From: Candidatus Poribacteria bacterium
Lineage (GTDB): Bacteria > Poribacteria > WGA-4E > PCPOR2b
DNA: 64,000 nucleotides
Direction: 5' to 3'
NCBI GenBank assembly: GCA_022826645.1
Contig: JAJDUM010000019.1
Location: 41,332-105,331 of the forward strand
Position numbers and translations under genes: made by a program. The notes beneath the pieces were generated by a model. That model was not told the origin of the DNA. It searched no databases and saw nothing but the letters and a program-made list of their open reading frames with translations. Within the stretch, counting starts at the first letter, position 1. Every line of letters begins with the position of its first letter. Shown in pieces: positions 16,859 through 26,043 of this stretch.

Positions 16859-17674
16859 TCATATTGGATTTACCAGAAATACAAAATAGTAGTACAACAC
16901 TGGTGCCGAAAAAATCAAACTATCGCATCGGTCCAGTAATCCACCGTGCCCCGGAATTAAATGCCCCGAATCTTTAACATCAGCGCTTCGCTTGATAATG
17001 GACTCGCTCAAGTCGCTTAGTTGACCAACGATCCCCAGCAGAACCCCAAGAATCAGCGTGTGCGATAGACCCAGTACATCTTGCAAGAAAAAAGACCAAA
17101 CACCAAGTCCACCGAGCACCCCAAATACCAACCCTGCAATTGTCCCTTCAATCGTTTTGCCGGGACTAATCGTCGGGCGGAGCTTGTGCCTTCCAAACCG
17201 CTTACCGAAGAGATATGCCGCAGCATCACCTAGCCAGACGGTGACAATCAAGAAAAAGATTAATCCTCTACCAGTTCCGCTGATACCGCGCAGCAGAATC
17301 AGGTGATATCCAAAAGCCCAACCGATATAGATAGCTCCGAGTAGCGTACTTGCAACAGAAAGGAAGGCAACGTTGACCTGATCGCGTAAAATCTGGTAGG
17401 AAAAAGGAAGCAGGATCGCCAAGGAGAGCGCCAGTTCAATAGGGATTTTGAGATCAACCAAATTAACTGCCGATAAACAGAAGAGGATGCCACATAAGAC
17501 GGTGAAAATTCGACCGCCCCGCCCTCCAATTGATTGGGAAAGCCCCCAAAACTCGATCAGCATCAGCGCAGTAGCCAATACAATCGATGCTGAATAGGCG
17601 TACCCTCCCCGCCAAACCAGGAAGATAATCACAGGTATTAGGATGATCGCACTGATGACTCGCTTCCAAAACAT
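16859..17674 (-). CDS. cdsA: Phosphatidate cytidylyltransferase
   Basis: CdsA makes CDP-diacylglycerol from phosphatidate and CTP in the membrane. The 271-residue protein has about eight hydrophobic segments and the signature region WLGDAAAYLFGKRFGRHKL...SPGKTIEG near residues 147-176, plus the C-terminal IKRSADVKDSGHLIPGHGGLLDRCDS motif, split here by family convention. The length is normal. It lies between frr and dxr, as in many bacteria, but uppS, often found beside it, is missing. Confidence 0.93.
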   Translation of the reverse strand: MFWKRVISAIILIPVIIFLVWRGGYAYSASIVLATALMLIEFWGLSQSIGGRGGRIFTVLCGILFCLSAVNLVDLKIPIELALSLAILLPFSYQILRDQVNVAFLSVASTLLGAIYIGWAFGYHLILLRGISGTGRGLIFFLIVTVWLGDAAAYLFGKRFGRHKLRPTISPGKTIEGTIAGLVFGVLGGLGVWSFFLQDVLGLSHTLILGVLLGIVGQLSDLSESIIKRSADVKDSGHLIPGHGGLLDRCDSLIFSAPVLYYYFVFLVNPI

Positions 17675-17725
17675 TGGCTCAGGGACGGACGAGTTTTTGG
17701 TTGCAGACTATGTCTCGGCTGCTGA

Positions 17726-18283
17726 TTACAGCTCGAGTAGCTCTTCTTCCTTTGATTTTAGCAGTTCATCGGTCTGGTCGGTATACAGATCCGTATACTC
17801 TTGAACCTCCGCCGCATACGTATGGCGTTCATCCTGAGAAATCTTTTTCGCTTTCTCTAACTTCTGCAGCGCGTCATTTGCATCACGTCGGATGTTTCTG
17901 ATGGCGACACGCCCCTCTTCAGCCAGTTTAGCGACGTACCGGGTTAGTTCCCGGCGACGTTCGGTTGTTAATTCAGGAATTTGGATGCGGATTACGTTTC
18001 CATCATTGTTCGGGTTCAATCCTAAGTCGGACTGTGCAATCGCTCTCTCAATCTCCTTAGTAACTGTCTTATCCCAAGGTTGGATGACAATCAAGCGAGC
18101 TTCAGGGATGGTAATCGTAGCAACTTGATTAATTGGGCTCTTGGTGCCGTAATAATCGACATGAATATTATCCAATAGAGAAGCCGAGGCTCTCCCGGTG
18201 CGAACATGTGCAAAATCTCTTGCTGTGGATTCAACAGCCTTTTGCATCCGCGTCTCTGCATCACGAAGAATTGTTTTAGGCAT
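17726..18283 (-). CDS. frr: Ribosome recycling factor
   Basis: RRF splits post-termination ribosomes with EF-G. The 185 residues give the usual length. Seen are MQKAVEST, the HVRTGRASASLLDNIHVDYYG segment (split here), TIPEARLIVIQPWD, the IRIQIPELTTERRREL motif and the C-terminal three-helix bundle. The start at 18283 was chosen because AAAGGAG lies 8 bases upstream and the product then begins as RRFs normally do. Confidence 0.95.
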   Translation of the reverse strand: MPKTILRDAETRMQKAVESTARDFAHVRTGRASASLLDNIHVDYYGTKSPINQVATITIPEARLIVIQPWDKTVTKEIERAIAQSDLGLNPNNDGNVIRIQIPELTTERRRELTRYVAKLAEEGRVAIRNIRRDANDALQKLEKAKKISQDERHTYAAEVQEYTDLYTDQTDELLKSKEEELLEL

Positions 18284-18338
18284 TTTGAAAACTCCTTTAG
18301 ATTGTCCATCAATCGCAAACAATCTTCAGTCGTAGAAT

Positions 18339-18935
18339 CTAGTCTTGTCCTAACACATAGAGCGAAAACCGTTTTACAACAATGTTTTCCCCAAGCTGTG
18401 CGATGGCGTCCTGAATGACCTGCTTAATCGTCTTATCCATTTCCCGAATATAAGGTTGTTCGAGCAGACAAGCCTCAGCATAAAATTTGGAGAGTCTACC
18501 TTCAACGATTTTATCGACGATGTGCTCCGGTTTGCCCTCGTCGAGTGTTTGTCGCCTCAAAATCTCTTTCTCCGACTCTAACACACTCTCTGGCACATCT
18601 TCTTCGCTGACATACTTAGGCTTGGCAGCGGCAACCTGCATCGCGATCTCTTTCGTCAGTTCCTGAAACTGTTCGGTGCGGGCGACGAAATCTGTTTCAC
18701 AGTTGACCTCAACCAATACGCCGATCCGGCTGCCGGGATGAATATACGACCCAATCAGTCCTTCAGAGGTGGTGCGTCCACCCTTGAGTTCCGAAGCCTT
18801 CAATCCCTTTTCGCGGAGAAGTTGGATCGCTGCGTCTAAATCCCCCTCTGTTTCGGTTAGGGCTTTCTTACAATCCATAATTCCTGCACTTGTACGTGCA
18901 CGTAACTCACTAACCATCTTTGCAGTGATTTCCAT
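18339..18935 (-). CDS. tsf: Elongation factor Ts, short form
   Basis: EF-Ts recharges EF-Tu with GTP. The 198 residues have the N-terminal UBA-like part with VSELRARTSAGIMDCKKAL, then KASELKGGRTTSEGLI and the core signature VLVEVNCETDFVARTEQF (residues about 73-90). The product matches the short type, with one core subdomain, as in Thermus-like groups. Its ATG overlaps the rpsB stop by one base (TAATG), and AGGAGG precedes it. Confidence 0.95.
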   Translation of the reverse strand: MEITAKMVSELRARTSAGIMDCKKALTETEGDLDAAIQLLREKGLKASELKGGRTTSEGLIGSYIHPGSRIGVLVEVNCETDFVARTEQFQELTKEIAMQVAAAKPKYVSEEDVPESVLESEKEILRRQTLDEGKPEHIVDKIVEGRLSKFYAEACLLEQPYIREMDKTIKQVIQDAIAQLGENIVVKRFSLYVLGQD

Positions 18936-19801
18936 TAACTGTTAGCCTCCTGATCCTCTCCTTGTGAATCTTCTTGAGAACCTCCCTGATCTTCCTTTTG
19001 CGAATCCTCTGACTCTTGATTCACAACATCCGCGTCATCGGTTGCGGACTCAGCTTCCGATGCTTCCGGCTCGCCGGCTTCCTCTACCGGCGGTTCCGCT
19101 TCATCTGCTCCTTCTAAGGCACTCGCCCGTCCCTCAACCACGGCGGTTGCAAGCACGGAACAGATAAGCTTAATTGCCCGGATTGCATCATCGTTTGCAG
19201 GAATCGGATAATCGATCGGATCTGGATCACAGTTCGTATCAACGATTGCAACAACTGGAACGCCTAATTTATTCGCCTCTTTCACGGCAATGTGCTCCTT
19301 ACGCGTATCTGTAATAATCACCGCTTCGGGAAGTTTCCCCATAGTTTTGATACCCGCAAGGTTGTTGTTCAACTTTGTCTTCTCACGCCTGAGGCTCATT
19401 ACTTCCTTCTTGGGCAGCTGCCCAAAGACTCCGTTCTCTTCGTCTTGCTCTATTTTCGTCAGTCGGCTAATACTACGCTTAATCGTCTCATAGTTGGTCA
19501 ACATGCCACCCAACCAGCGATGGTTCACGTGAAACATCTGGCATCTGTCGGCCTCTTCTGCCACCGTCTCTTGCGTCTGCTTCTTCGTTCCGACAAAGAG
19601 CACTGCGCCGCCTCGGGCTGCGACATCCTGCACAAATTCATAAGCTGTCTGGAGTAGACGCAACGTTTTCTGGAGATCTATGATGTAGATCCCGTTACGT
19701 TCCGCAAAGATATAAGGTGCCATCTTGGGGTTCCAGCGTCGGGATTGATGCCCGAAGTGAACGCCCGCCTCCAGAAGCTCTTTCATTGTAACTGTTCTCA
19801 A
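18935..19801 (-). CDS. rpsB: 30S ribosomal protein S2 with acidic C-terminal extension
   Basis: S2 signatures include [58 protein letters not shown] and [14 protein letters not shown]. The body ends near residue 229. About 59 further residues are almost all Glu, Asp, Ser, Gln, Ala and Pro, with repeated DSQ/EDQ-like units. The start is the TTG at 19801, since GAGGAG sits 8 bases upstream and the extra five residues match the usual S2 N-terminus. Confidence 0.93.
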   Translation of the reverse strand: MRTVTMKELLEAGVHFGHQSRRWNPKMAPYIFAERNGIYIIDLQKTLRLLQTAYEFVQDVAARGGAVLFVGTKKQTQETVAEEADRCQMFHVNHRWLGGMLTNYETIKRSISRLTKIEQDEENGVFGQLPKKEVMSLRREKTKLNNNLAGIKTMGKLPEAVIITDTRKEHIAVKEANKLGVPVVAIVDTNCDPDPIDYPIPANDDAIRAIKLICSVLATAVVEGRASALEGADEAEPPVEEAGEPEASEAESATDDADVVNQESEDSQKEDQGGSQEDSQGEDQEANS

Positions 19802-19938
19802 AAGAATCTCCTCACCTAACTTTAGGTTTTTGCTGCCACTCCTCTCACATTTACATCAGACTCTCAAAACAGGAGAGAACCTTCTGTGTAAATCAAGAAG
19901 TGTGATGGATTTAGACAAACTACCTTCAAAACGCGGTA

Positions 19939-19968
19939 AATATAACATATAATCCGAAAGCATGTCAA
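19939..19968 (-). promoter_or_regulatory. Sigma-70-type promoter of the rpsB operon
   Basis: On the minus strand TTGACA (19963-19968), an 18-base spacer and TATATT (19939-19944) lie about 140 bases before rpsB. The leader holds small palindromes but no clear riboswitch. Confidence 0.7.
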
Positions 19969-20030
19969 GCCTGTCTTGGTTTTCACGTTCGCAGAAGTGC
20001 TTCATGAGACTCCTGCCCAAGCACACCCTC

Positions 20031-21005
20031 TCATGGCGTTCTCACTGTCAGGTGCATCAACTCCGAACAGGTTTTCCACTCAACTTCGCTTGCCAGCACT
20101 TCGTTCACCCGCCTACCAACAACATCGAGCGCAGCCAAACCGGTCTCCAAACCGTTTGAAAACAGGGATTGCCAATGCGTCAGCAAAATGGGCATGCCGG
20201 CGGCGTCTAATACTTCACGGATTTTGCCGCCACGCCCGTCGCTTGTAATTACCGCATCCGCGATATGTTGGACAAACTCCTCATCGGATCGCGGCGAATC
20301 AATGGTCTGCCACCAAAAATCGTTGACTGTCGAAGGGATTGAGACCACCGTTGTATTCCTCTCCTGAAACGCAATCCACGGCTTAGATGCCGGCTTGTCG
20401 TGCAGCGTGTGCAAGAAGTACCATGAAATATGCCGGTCATATACCTCCCGCTGTGCCGCGACAATCGCAGCGATATATTCGTCTTCTACATCACTCGCAA
20501 AGGTCCACGGCGACGTTACACCCGTTGCATCAAACCCCGCGGCTTTCAGGTATTCCATCGCTTTTGTGAGGTAGGGTGTCAGTGTGCTGCGGTCCTGCTT
20601 CTGCGACCAAGGGGATTCGCCTTCATCAAAATACCCACCGGCGTTCAGGTTCACAGCGAGATTGTGGGTAAGCATTTCAGGACAGAAATCGAACTGGTAG
20701 CTCAACCGACGTTTCACCGTATCCAACCATTCGCGAGTTATTGCAGGATCATGCCCCTTAATCCCGGCCAGGATATCTCCACGCCCCGCGGGTACGGGTA
20801 TGATTGAGAACTTACCTGCCATACCGTGCGCCTGAGCCACATCGCAGAAACGATCCAAGAATTCATTCGGAATGGTATCCAACAACAAGCGGCCATCGCT
20901 GGTATAGGGAGGGCTATCATGCACCTCCTCCTTGTGAAAGCGATAAACGTGAATCAGCGGACAACTGTCATCCACTATGAGAGAAATTGGTGTCGGCATA
21001 GGCAA
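20031..21005 (-). CDS. Polysaccharide-deacetylase-like (NodB-fold) protein, tentative
   Basis: The 324 residues begin ISLIVDDSCPLIHVYRF, resembling the Asp-Asp metal strand of NodB-type deacetylases. A later HNLAVNLNAGGYFDEGESPW, GVTSPWTFASDVEDEY and a C-terminal LLTHWQSLFSNG with a late-barrel His follow. No signal peptide is present, so it is probably cytoplasmic. It ends one base before the next gene's stop region and is likely co-transcribed with the oxidoreductase and aldolase upstream. Substrate unknown; the family call rests on weak motifs. Confidence 0.45.
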   Translation of the reverse strand: MPMPTPISLIVDDSCPLIHVYRFHKEEVHDSPPYTSDGRLLLDTIPNEFLDRFCDVAQAHGMAGKFSIIPVPAGRGDILAGIKGHDPAITREWLDTVKRRLSYQFDFCPEMLTHNLAVNLNAGGYFDEGESPWSQKQDRSTLTPYLTKAMEYLKAAGFDATGVTSPWTFASDVEDEYIAAIVAAQREVYDRHISWYFLHTLHDKPASKPWIAFQERNTTVVSIPSTVNDFWWQTIDSPRSDEEFVQHIADAVITSDGRGGKIREVLDAAGMPILLTHWQSLFSNGLETGLAALDVVGRRVNEVLASEVEWKTCSELMHLTVRTP

Positions 21006-21006
21006 G

Positions 21007-21990
21007 TTATAGCGGTATTTCTATCTTCTGCGGTCGCCCGGTGTGGATAGATTCTGTAATCTTTTCTACCAACAGGGTGGAAACAATACCGGGACGTGCC
21101 GGAACGTAAGAATCGGTGTCGTTGCGGATGGCTTCCACCAACAACGGCATCCGTTCGATAGGCCCGGGTTTCAGGGTTTCATCTCCGCCAAACGTGACCG
21201 TGCTGAAATGCTCATATAAGACCGCGGACTGCTCGCCATCGAAGAATTCAAAGAACCACTTGGAAATGACGGTGTTGCTGCCGGCATCGCTCATCAGAAA
21301 AGTCGCCACCGAATCGTTGGCAAAGCGGATAGTTGCTGCCGCTGTGTCCACCGTATCAGGGCTGTCTAACTCCCCATCGGGATGCGTAATCTGTCCCCCT
21401 GTTGCGTAGACCTCCACCGGATCCGCATCGTGAATCCAACATAACAGATCCACGGCATGAACACCGACATCATAGAGGGGACCGCCACCCTCTTCGGCGT
21501 GCCAACGCCACCGACTCAGATCCGCTGGACCCATCATACACTGACCATGGCTTACCTTTGGCGAGTGCATTCGTTTCTTGATTTCTCGCGCTGCTCCCGA
21601 AAAGCGGATTGAGAAGTTAATCATCAGCTTCCGATCAGCAGTTTTCATCGCCTCATAGATGCGCAGGCAGTCGGCCGTTGTCATTGCCATCGGTTTCTCA
21701 AGATAGAGATGCTTTCCGGCATTGAAGGCAGCAACCGCTAAGTCGGCGTGAGAACTATGAGACGTAGCAATCGAGACAATATCTACCGACGGATCAGAAA
21801 ACACCCGTTCGGGATCGGTGGTGTGGTAATCGCCGCCGTACTGTTCCTGAAAGCCCTTCGCCGAGTTGGATCGAACGTCACAGAAGCCGCGCACTTCAAC
21901 GTCCGGCGTGTCCGAAGCATACCGCGCGTGACCATTGCCCGCACCTCCGCATCCAATAAGTGCCCAACCCAGTCTACCGTTGGTCCCCAT
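21007..21990 (-). CDS. Gfo/Idh/MocA family oxidoreductase
   Basis: The 327 residues have the N-terminal Rossmann motif GCGGAGNGHARYA (residues about 13-25), the EKPMAMT segment with the catalytic-region Lys near 97 and a C-terminal alpha/beta domain with YDVGVHAVDLLCW. These enzymes oxidise or reduce sugars or inositols with NAD(P). It lies 2 bases downstream of the HpaI aldolase gene, suggesting one catabolic operon with the deacetylase-like gene. Substrate unknown. Confidence 0.85.
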   Translation of the reverse strand: MGTNGRLGWALIGCGGAGNGHARYASDTPDVEVRGFCDVRSNSAKGFQEQYGGDYHTTDPERVFSDPSVDIVSIATSHSSHADLAVAAFNAGKHLYLEKPMAMTTADCLRIYEAMKTADRKLMINFSIRFSGAAREIKKRMHSPKVSHGQCMMGPADLSRWRWHAEEGGGPLYDVGVHAVDLLCWIHDADPVEVYATGGQITHPDGELDSPDTVDTAAATIRFANDSVATFLMSDAGSNTVISKWFFEFFDGEQSAVLYEHFSTVTFGGDETLKPGPIERMPLLVEAIRNDTDSYVPARPGIVSTLLVEKITESIHTGRPQKIEIPL

Positions 21991-21992
21991 TT

Positions 21993-22736
21993 TTATTCCT
22001 CCCTCGCTGCTCTCACCTGCCGACCCGCTTCGGCAGCCAAGAAACTCATATCATTGCTCAAGTCAAAGAACACAAACCCCTGCTCTTTCCGTTTCAGCAG
22101 ATCCTCGGCGGACCCAACAGGAATGCCACACGGTTTGCCAACCCGATTGCAGGCATCCAGAAAGTGTTGAATCGCCTTCTCATGTTCGGCGCTTCCAGCC
22201 GCTACACCCATTTCAAGGGATAGGTCACCGGGTCCGAGAAAACCGATATCAACGCCTCCAACTTGCATGATAGCTTCTGCATTCCGAATGCCTTCCCGAT
22301 CTTCAATCTGCGGTATCACCACCACTTCATCGTCAATCCACGTCCTATAGTCGGCTCCCCATGTCCCCGCTCGACCGGTTCCCGAAGACCGTCGCCCCCG
22401 TGGCGGGTAGCGGCAGGCTTGTGCGATTTGCACAGCTTGCTCTGGGGTACTGACATGCGGCGGAACAACCCCAAATGCACCCGCATCTAATACCCGTCCG
22501 ATGGTCTCCGGCGCATGGTCCCATACACGCACGATTGGCGTTGCCCCGCGTGATTCGATCGCTCGGAACATATTCGCAATCTCCGTGATCCCCAGCGGCG
22601 AATGCTCTGCATCAACGGCGAGCCAATCGAATCCGGCGGAGACCATGACTTCTGCCGCCTGTGGTGAACCGAGATTCAGCCACGAGCCAATAGATACTCC
22701 TCCACCCGACAATGCTTCACGAATCCTGTTTCTCAT
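21993..22736 (-). CDS. HpcH/HpaI-type aldolase
   Basis: The 247 residues carry family motifs: GSWLNLGSPQAAEVMVSAG, WLAVDAEHSPL, PIVRV, FGVVPPHVSTPEQA, the active-site QIEDREGI metal strand, GFLGPGDLS and GIPVGSAED. The class-II aldolases of this family cleave 2-keto-3-deoxy acids to pyruvate and an aldehyde. The start is ATG; only a weak ribosome site is visible. Likely first gene of a three-gene minus-strand unit. Confidence 0.88.
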   Translation of the reverse strand: MRNRIREALSGGGVSIGSWLNLGSPQAAEVMVSAGFDWLAVDAEHSPLGITEIANMFRAIESRGATPIVRVWDHAPETIGRVLDAGAFGVVPPHVSTPEQAVQIAQACRYPPRGRRSSGTGRAGTWGADYRTWIDDEVVVIPQIEDREGIRNAEAIMQVGGVDIGFLGPGDLSLEMGVAAGSAEHEKAIQHFLDACNRVGKPCGIPVGSAEDLLKRKEQGFVFFDLSNDMSFLAAEAGRQVRAAREE

Positions 22737-22917
22737 CGAAAATCGGCGGCAGCCCCGTCAACTATTGAGGCACCGCACCTCCTTATCGAAAGATAAATCC
22801 AAGAGATTACATCATATCAGAGTTTTAACGCTTCTGCAATGAAAAACAGATGAGACCGTGCATTAATCAAGCAACATAACTCCAGCAAGGGGAGTCAACA
22901 ACATCAGTCATACACAA

Positions 22918-23652
22918 TCAAAGAAGCAGTAAGATACCCATGACCACCAACGCGACATTAACATATCCATCGAACCGCCCTTGGGGTATAGATCTGTTCA
23001 GTTTGCCACCGAGCCATATCGCTGACAAAATTAGGGGCAAAGCAGTCACATAGACCCGTAATACGGTATGCGTCCACAAGCCAGCTAACCCGTGACTTGC
23101 CAAAATCAGCATACCGGTGAAGACAAAGTAACTCTGTAACGTGGATCGGAAGCGATCCGGAGACCAATCACGGAGCGTCGCATAGATGGTAATTACTAAT
23201 CCACTTGTGTTGTAAGCCACACCGAGTACTCCAGCAATGAATCCGAACAGATAAGTGGTTACGGAACCAGTACCTACCCGGCAACGCTTGACAATCTTCA
23301 GATGACGATTTGCCAGATTGTATATGCTGAATAGAATGACCAGTATTCCCAGAAATACTTTCATCAGTTCTTCGGGAACAGCTTTTAACACAAAAAGCCC
23401 CACAGGTATGCCAAGGCACGATGATAGTACCAGGCGCCAAGTGGCATTCAGGTCGGCAACACGCCAATTCTTTAACAGAATAACGGCTCCAATTGTCATG
23501 AGAACAAAGGCGACCAGTGGGGTAGCGGTCTTTAGTTCGACGATCATCAGTAACAGAGGCATGGCGATTAACGCCTGACCAAAACCGAGGGTCGAATGTA
23601 TGAAAGTCGAGACGAAAAGAATAGCAAATATCAAGAGATATGGTTGAATCAT
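22918..23652 (-). CDS. TauE/SafE-type sulfite exporter-like permease
   Basis: The 244-residue protein has about seven or eight membrane segments and the family's characteristic start STFIHSTLGFGQALIAMP, the internal repeat LVAFVLMTIG and the second half GFIAGVLGVAYNTSGLVITIYA. TauE-like proteins export sulfite, sulfoacetate or other organic acids. No sulfur gene lies next to it, so the substrate is open. The gap before it toward the right holds a repeat element. Confidence 0.8.
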   Translation of the reverse strand: MIQPYLLIFAILFVSTFIHSTLGFGQALIAMPLLLMIVELKTATPLVAFVLMTIGAVILLKNWRVADLNATWRLVLSSCLGIPVGLFVLKAVPEELMKVFLGILVILFSIYNLANRHLKIVKRCRVGTGSVTTYLFGFIAGVLGVAYNTSGLVITIYATLRDWSPDRFRSTLQSYFVFTGMLILASHGLAGLWTHTVLRVYVTALPLILSAIWLGGKLNRSIPQGRFDGYVNVALVVMGILLLL

Positions 23653-23792
23653 GTGCGCGGAGCGACCATTCGCTGGAATCGGAAACGAAAAGATAGAAAC
23701 TGCTTACCCAAAAGCGTTTTTGTTGTATTTGCGACGTTTATGTGCAAAAATAGAAAATGTACAGAGTGCATCAGTCTGATTAACCTACTAAC

Positions 23793-23953
23793 TATGGTGA
23801 ATTCTATAATTACTTATACACTTTCGATATACAACCAACCCCCTAAATCCCGCCCCCGATAAACCGGGATGTACCACTTGTCAGGGGGACTTGATGAGGC
23901 TTCGATAAGGGGCACTATTGGTGAACGTCTACATATTTATATCGTTCACCATA
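23793..23953. mobile_element. MITE-like element with TATGGTGAA terminal repeats
   Basis: TATGGTGAATT at 23793 is matched by inverted TTCACCATA at 23945-23953, giving about 161 bp with no coding capacity. Inside are AACCCCCTAAATCCC and GGGGGACTT blocks also present at 580-615. It ends 33 bases before the amidohydrolase start. Bases 23653-23792 hold nothing recognisable. Confidence 0.6.
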
Positions 23954-23986
23954 ATCGATCATATAGGTTTCAAGGAGACCTTCTAA

Positions 23987-25252
23987 ATGGACACCCTTTC
24001 GCAAGAGTTGTTTGATGAAATCTCTAAAATTCCGTGTGTCAACTCTCATTCTCACATTAGCCCCGAGATCGACCGGATTGCAGAAGCACCCGACGCGCTC
24101 GCTTTCTTCAAACACGCTTATCCCGCCTCCGATTTGGTCTCGGCAGGGATGACCAACGAGCAGATGAAAACAGCGTTGGAACCGGGACTACCGCTTGCGG
24201 AGCGGTGGACGATTTTTGAGCCCTATTTTCGATTCACCCGTTTGACCGGATATTCGCAGTGCATCATTGAAGGATTCCGGGATCTGCTTGGATTTTCCGA
24301 CTTGACCGCCGAGACGGTCGAACCCATTTCAGATGCCCTGCGTGAACACAGCAAACCGGGTTTTTACCATGAAGTGCTGCAGCGGCGATCCAACATCGCA
24401 CTTACTGTAATTAACATGGAAGACCTCATCGAAGTGGATCGAACCCTGTTCCTGCCACTACCACGTTTGAACCGATTCAGTATGCTTCACTCCGCCGACC
24501 AAGTTCAAGCCATTGAAAAGGATTATGACGTGTCCATCACCAACCTCGCCGAACACGTCGAAGTAATTCGACAAGTCTGCCGGGATTGGAAGCGAGCAAC
24601 CGTCGCAGGGGTGAAGATGTCTCAGTCCTATCATCGCTGCATGGATTTCACCGCACGGCAGAAGGAGGACGCAGCAAGGGTGTTCGATGGATTGATGCGA
24701 GGGGAGTACGCCGGACTGGAATCCGAGGAAGGAGTCCTCTTGGAAGACTACTTGGTCTTTGAATGTTGTCGTGCCGCCTCCGATGCCGATCTGACTATCC
24801 AGTTCCATCAAGGCATACGGGCAGGAAATTACGGAAGCATGGAAGGCTGCACCCCCGCACCACTAACCGAACTGTTTCAGGCTTTCCGAGAGGCGCGTTT
24901 CGACCTCTCTCATGCTGGCTATCCCTACCTTCGCGAAGGTGCGGTGCTCGGCAAGACGTTCAGCAATGTCTATCTGAATATGTCGTGGATCCACATCATC
25001 TCGCCGATCGGTTCGCGGTTGGATTTGCGAGAATGGTTTCAGATGGTCCCTTACAACAAAATCATCGCTTTCGGAGATGACCTCCAACATGTCGAAGCGG
25101 TCTATGGTCATCTCAAGATGGCGCGTCAGAATTTCGCAATCGCGCTTGCCGAAATGATACGGGAGGGACTGGTGTCAGAATCCCTCGTCCTCGATGTCGC
25201 TCAAGCTGCATTCCACGACAATCCAGCGAAAGTTTACGGGGTAAGTGATTAG
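23987..25252 (+). CDS. Amidohydrolase-superfamily protein
   Basis: The 421 residues look like a metal-dependent TIM-barrel hydrolase. CVNSHSHISPE (HxH strand 1) is near residue 18, a VAGVKMSQSYHR strand carries a Lys near 206, FHQGIRAGNYG near 266, FDLSHAGYPY near 302 and AFGDDLQHVEA (terminal Asp) near 363. The layout resembles uronate isomerase or amidohydrolase-2 relatives. Start supported by AAGGAGACC upstream. Substrate unknown. It follows the MITE-like element, which may carry its leader. Confidence 0.75.
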   Translation: MDTLSQELFDEISKIPCVNSHSHISPEIDRIAEAPDALAFFKHAYPASDLVSAGMTNEQMKTALEPGLPLAERWTIFEPYFRFTRLTGYSQCIIEGFRDLLGFSDLTAETVEPISDALREHSKPGFYHEVLQRRSNIALTVINMEDLIEVDRTLFLPLPRLNRFSMLHSADQVQAIEKDYDVSITNLAEHVEVIRQVCRDWKRATVAGVKMSQSYHRCMDFTARQKEDAARVFDGLMRGEYAGLESEEGVLLEDYLVFECCRAASDADLTIQFHQGIRAGNYGSMEGCTPAPLTELFQAFREARFDLSHAGYPYLREGAVLGKTFSNVYLNMSWIHIISPIGSRLDLREWFQMVPYNKIIAFGDDLQHVEAVYGHLKMARQNFAIALAEMIREGLVSESLVLDVAQAAFHDNPAKVYGVSD

Positions 25253-25282
25253 AGTAAGTTTCATCATTAAACAGTAGTACTT

Positions 25283-25324
25283 GCTGCCAGCGATCGGCTG
25301 GCATCCAAACGGCTGACTGGCAGC
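25283..25324. repeat. Nested hairpin after the amidohydrolase gene
   Basis: GCTGCCAG and CTGGCAGC (25317-25324) enclose a second palindrome GCCAGCGATCGGCTGGC. There is no U-tract, so termination is uncertain. Confidence 0.55.
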
Positions 25325-25377
25325 GCCACTGCGTTTTAACGCTTCACAGTTTATCCTACAAGCACCAAGGGATTGAC

Positions 25378-25848
25378 CTACTTAGGCAACCGTCGCACCC
25401 ATAGGTAGAGCGCAAGATTCATCCCGCCGATAAAACCGAAGATATACGATTGGATACCGACCAAGATCCCATGCGCCTGTTCCAAAGAGAGCCCAATGAC
25501 AATTGGAACGCCGAGCGCAAGGATAACAAACACAGTTGTCCCTGTAGCACCCTTTGCCCTCCAAAATGTGATCTCTCGCTTTAGCACACGCAGATAATCG
25601 CGTGCCCACATCCGGGCTATCCACCCACCCTGAATGTAACCGAGAACAATCCCAAGCCCGAAACCGACACCACACCAACGCACATCCACGCTTCCAGACA
25701 TTGCCATAGCCGTTGCCCATGTCAACTGTCCGATCAGCGAAATTACCATGAATGCAATCAAGATTGTGGGCTTAATGTAGAAAGGCAGCAAGCGGCGATG
25801 CAGTTTCTCTGGTCGCTGTTTCTCTGGTTTTTGCGCGGGAATATTCAC
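25378..25848 (-). CDS. Small integral membrane protein, unknown
   Basis: The 156 residues start with a basic stretch and contain about four membrane segments (roughly 25-45, 58-75, 103-122, 131-150). A basic MWARDYLRVLKREITFWRAK loop (split at family-neutral points) lies in the middle. No named domain was recognised. It is convergent with the amidohydrolase gene and separated from hisC by about 195 bases. Confidence 0.6.
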   Translation of the reverse strand: MNIPAQKPEKQRPEKLHRRLLPFYIKPTILIAFMVISLIGQLTWATAMAMSGSVDVRWCGVGFGLGIVLGYIQGGWIARMWARDYLRVLKREITFWRAKGATGTTVFVILALGVPIVIGLSLEQAHGILVGIQSYIFGFIGGMNLALYLWVRRLPK

Positions 25849-26043
25849 TGGAATTCTTTCTCGGGTGAATCAAACTGATCACACAGGTTCGCCACTTCTG
25901 GACAAAAAACAATCTGTAGAGGTCGCCCATACCAACGCCAATCACGATGTGAGAGATGACAGAGAAAGAATGACGCGAGTCGCTAAAACAGAAAGAGCTT
26001 TCTCCTGACTCTCCACCAATTCCGTCCACTATTCTTTATGCTT

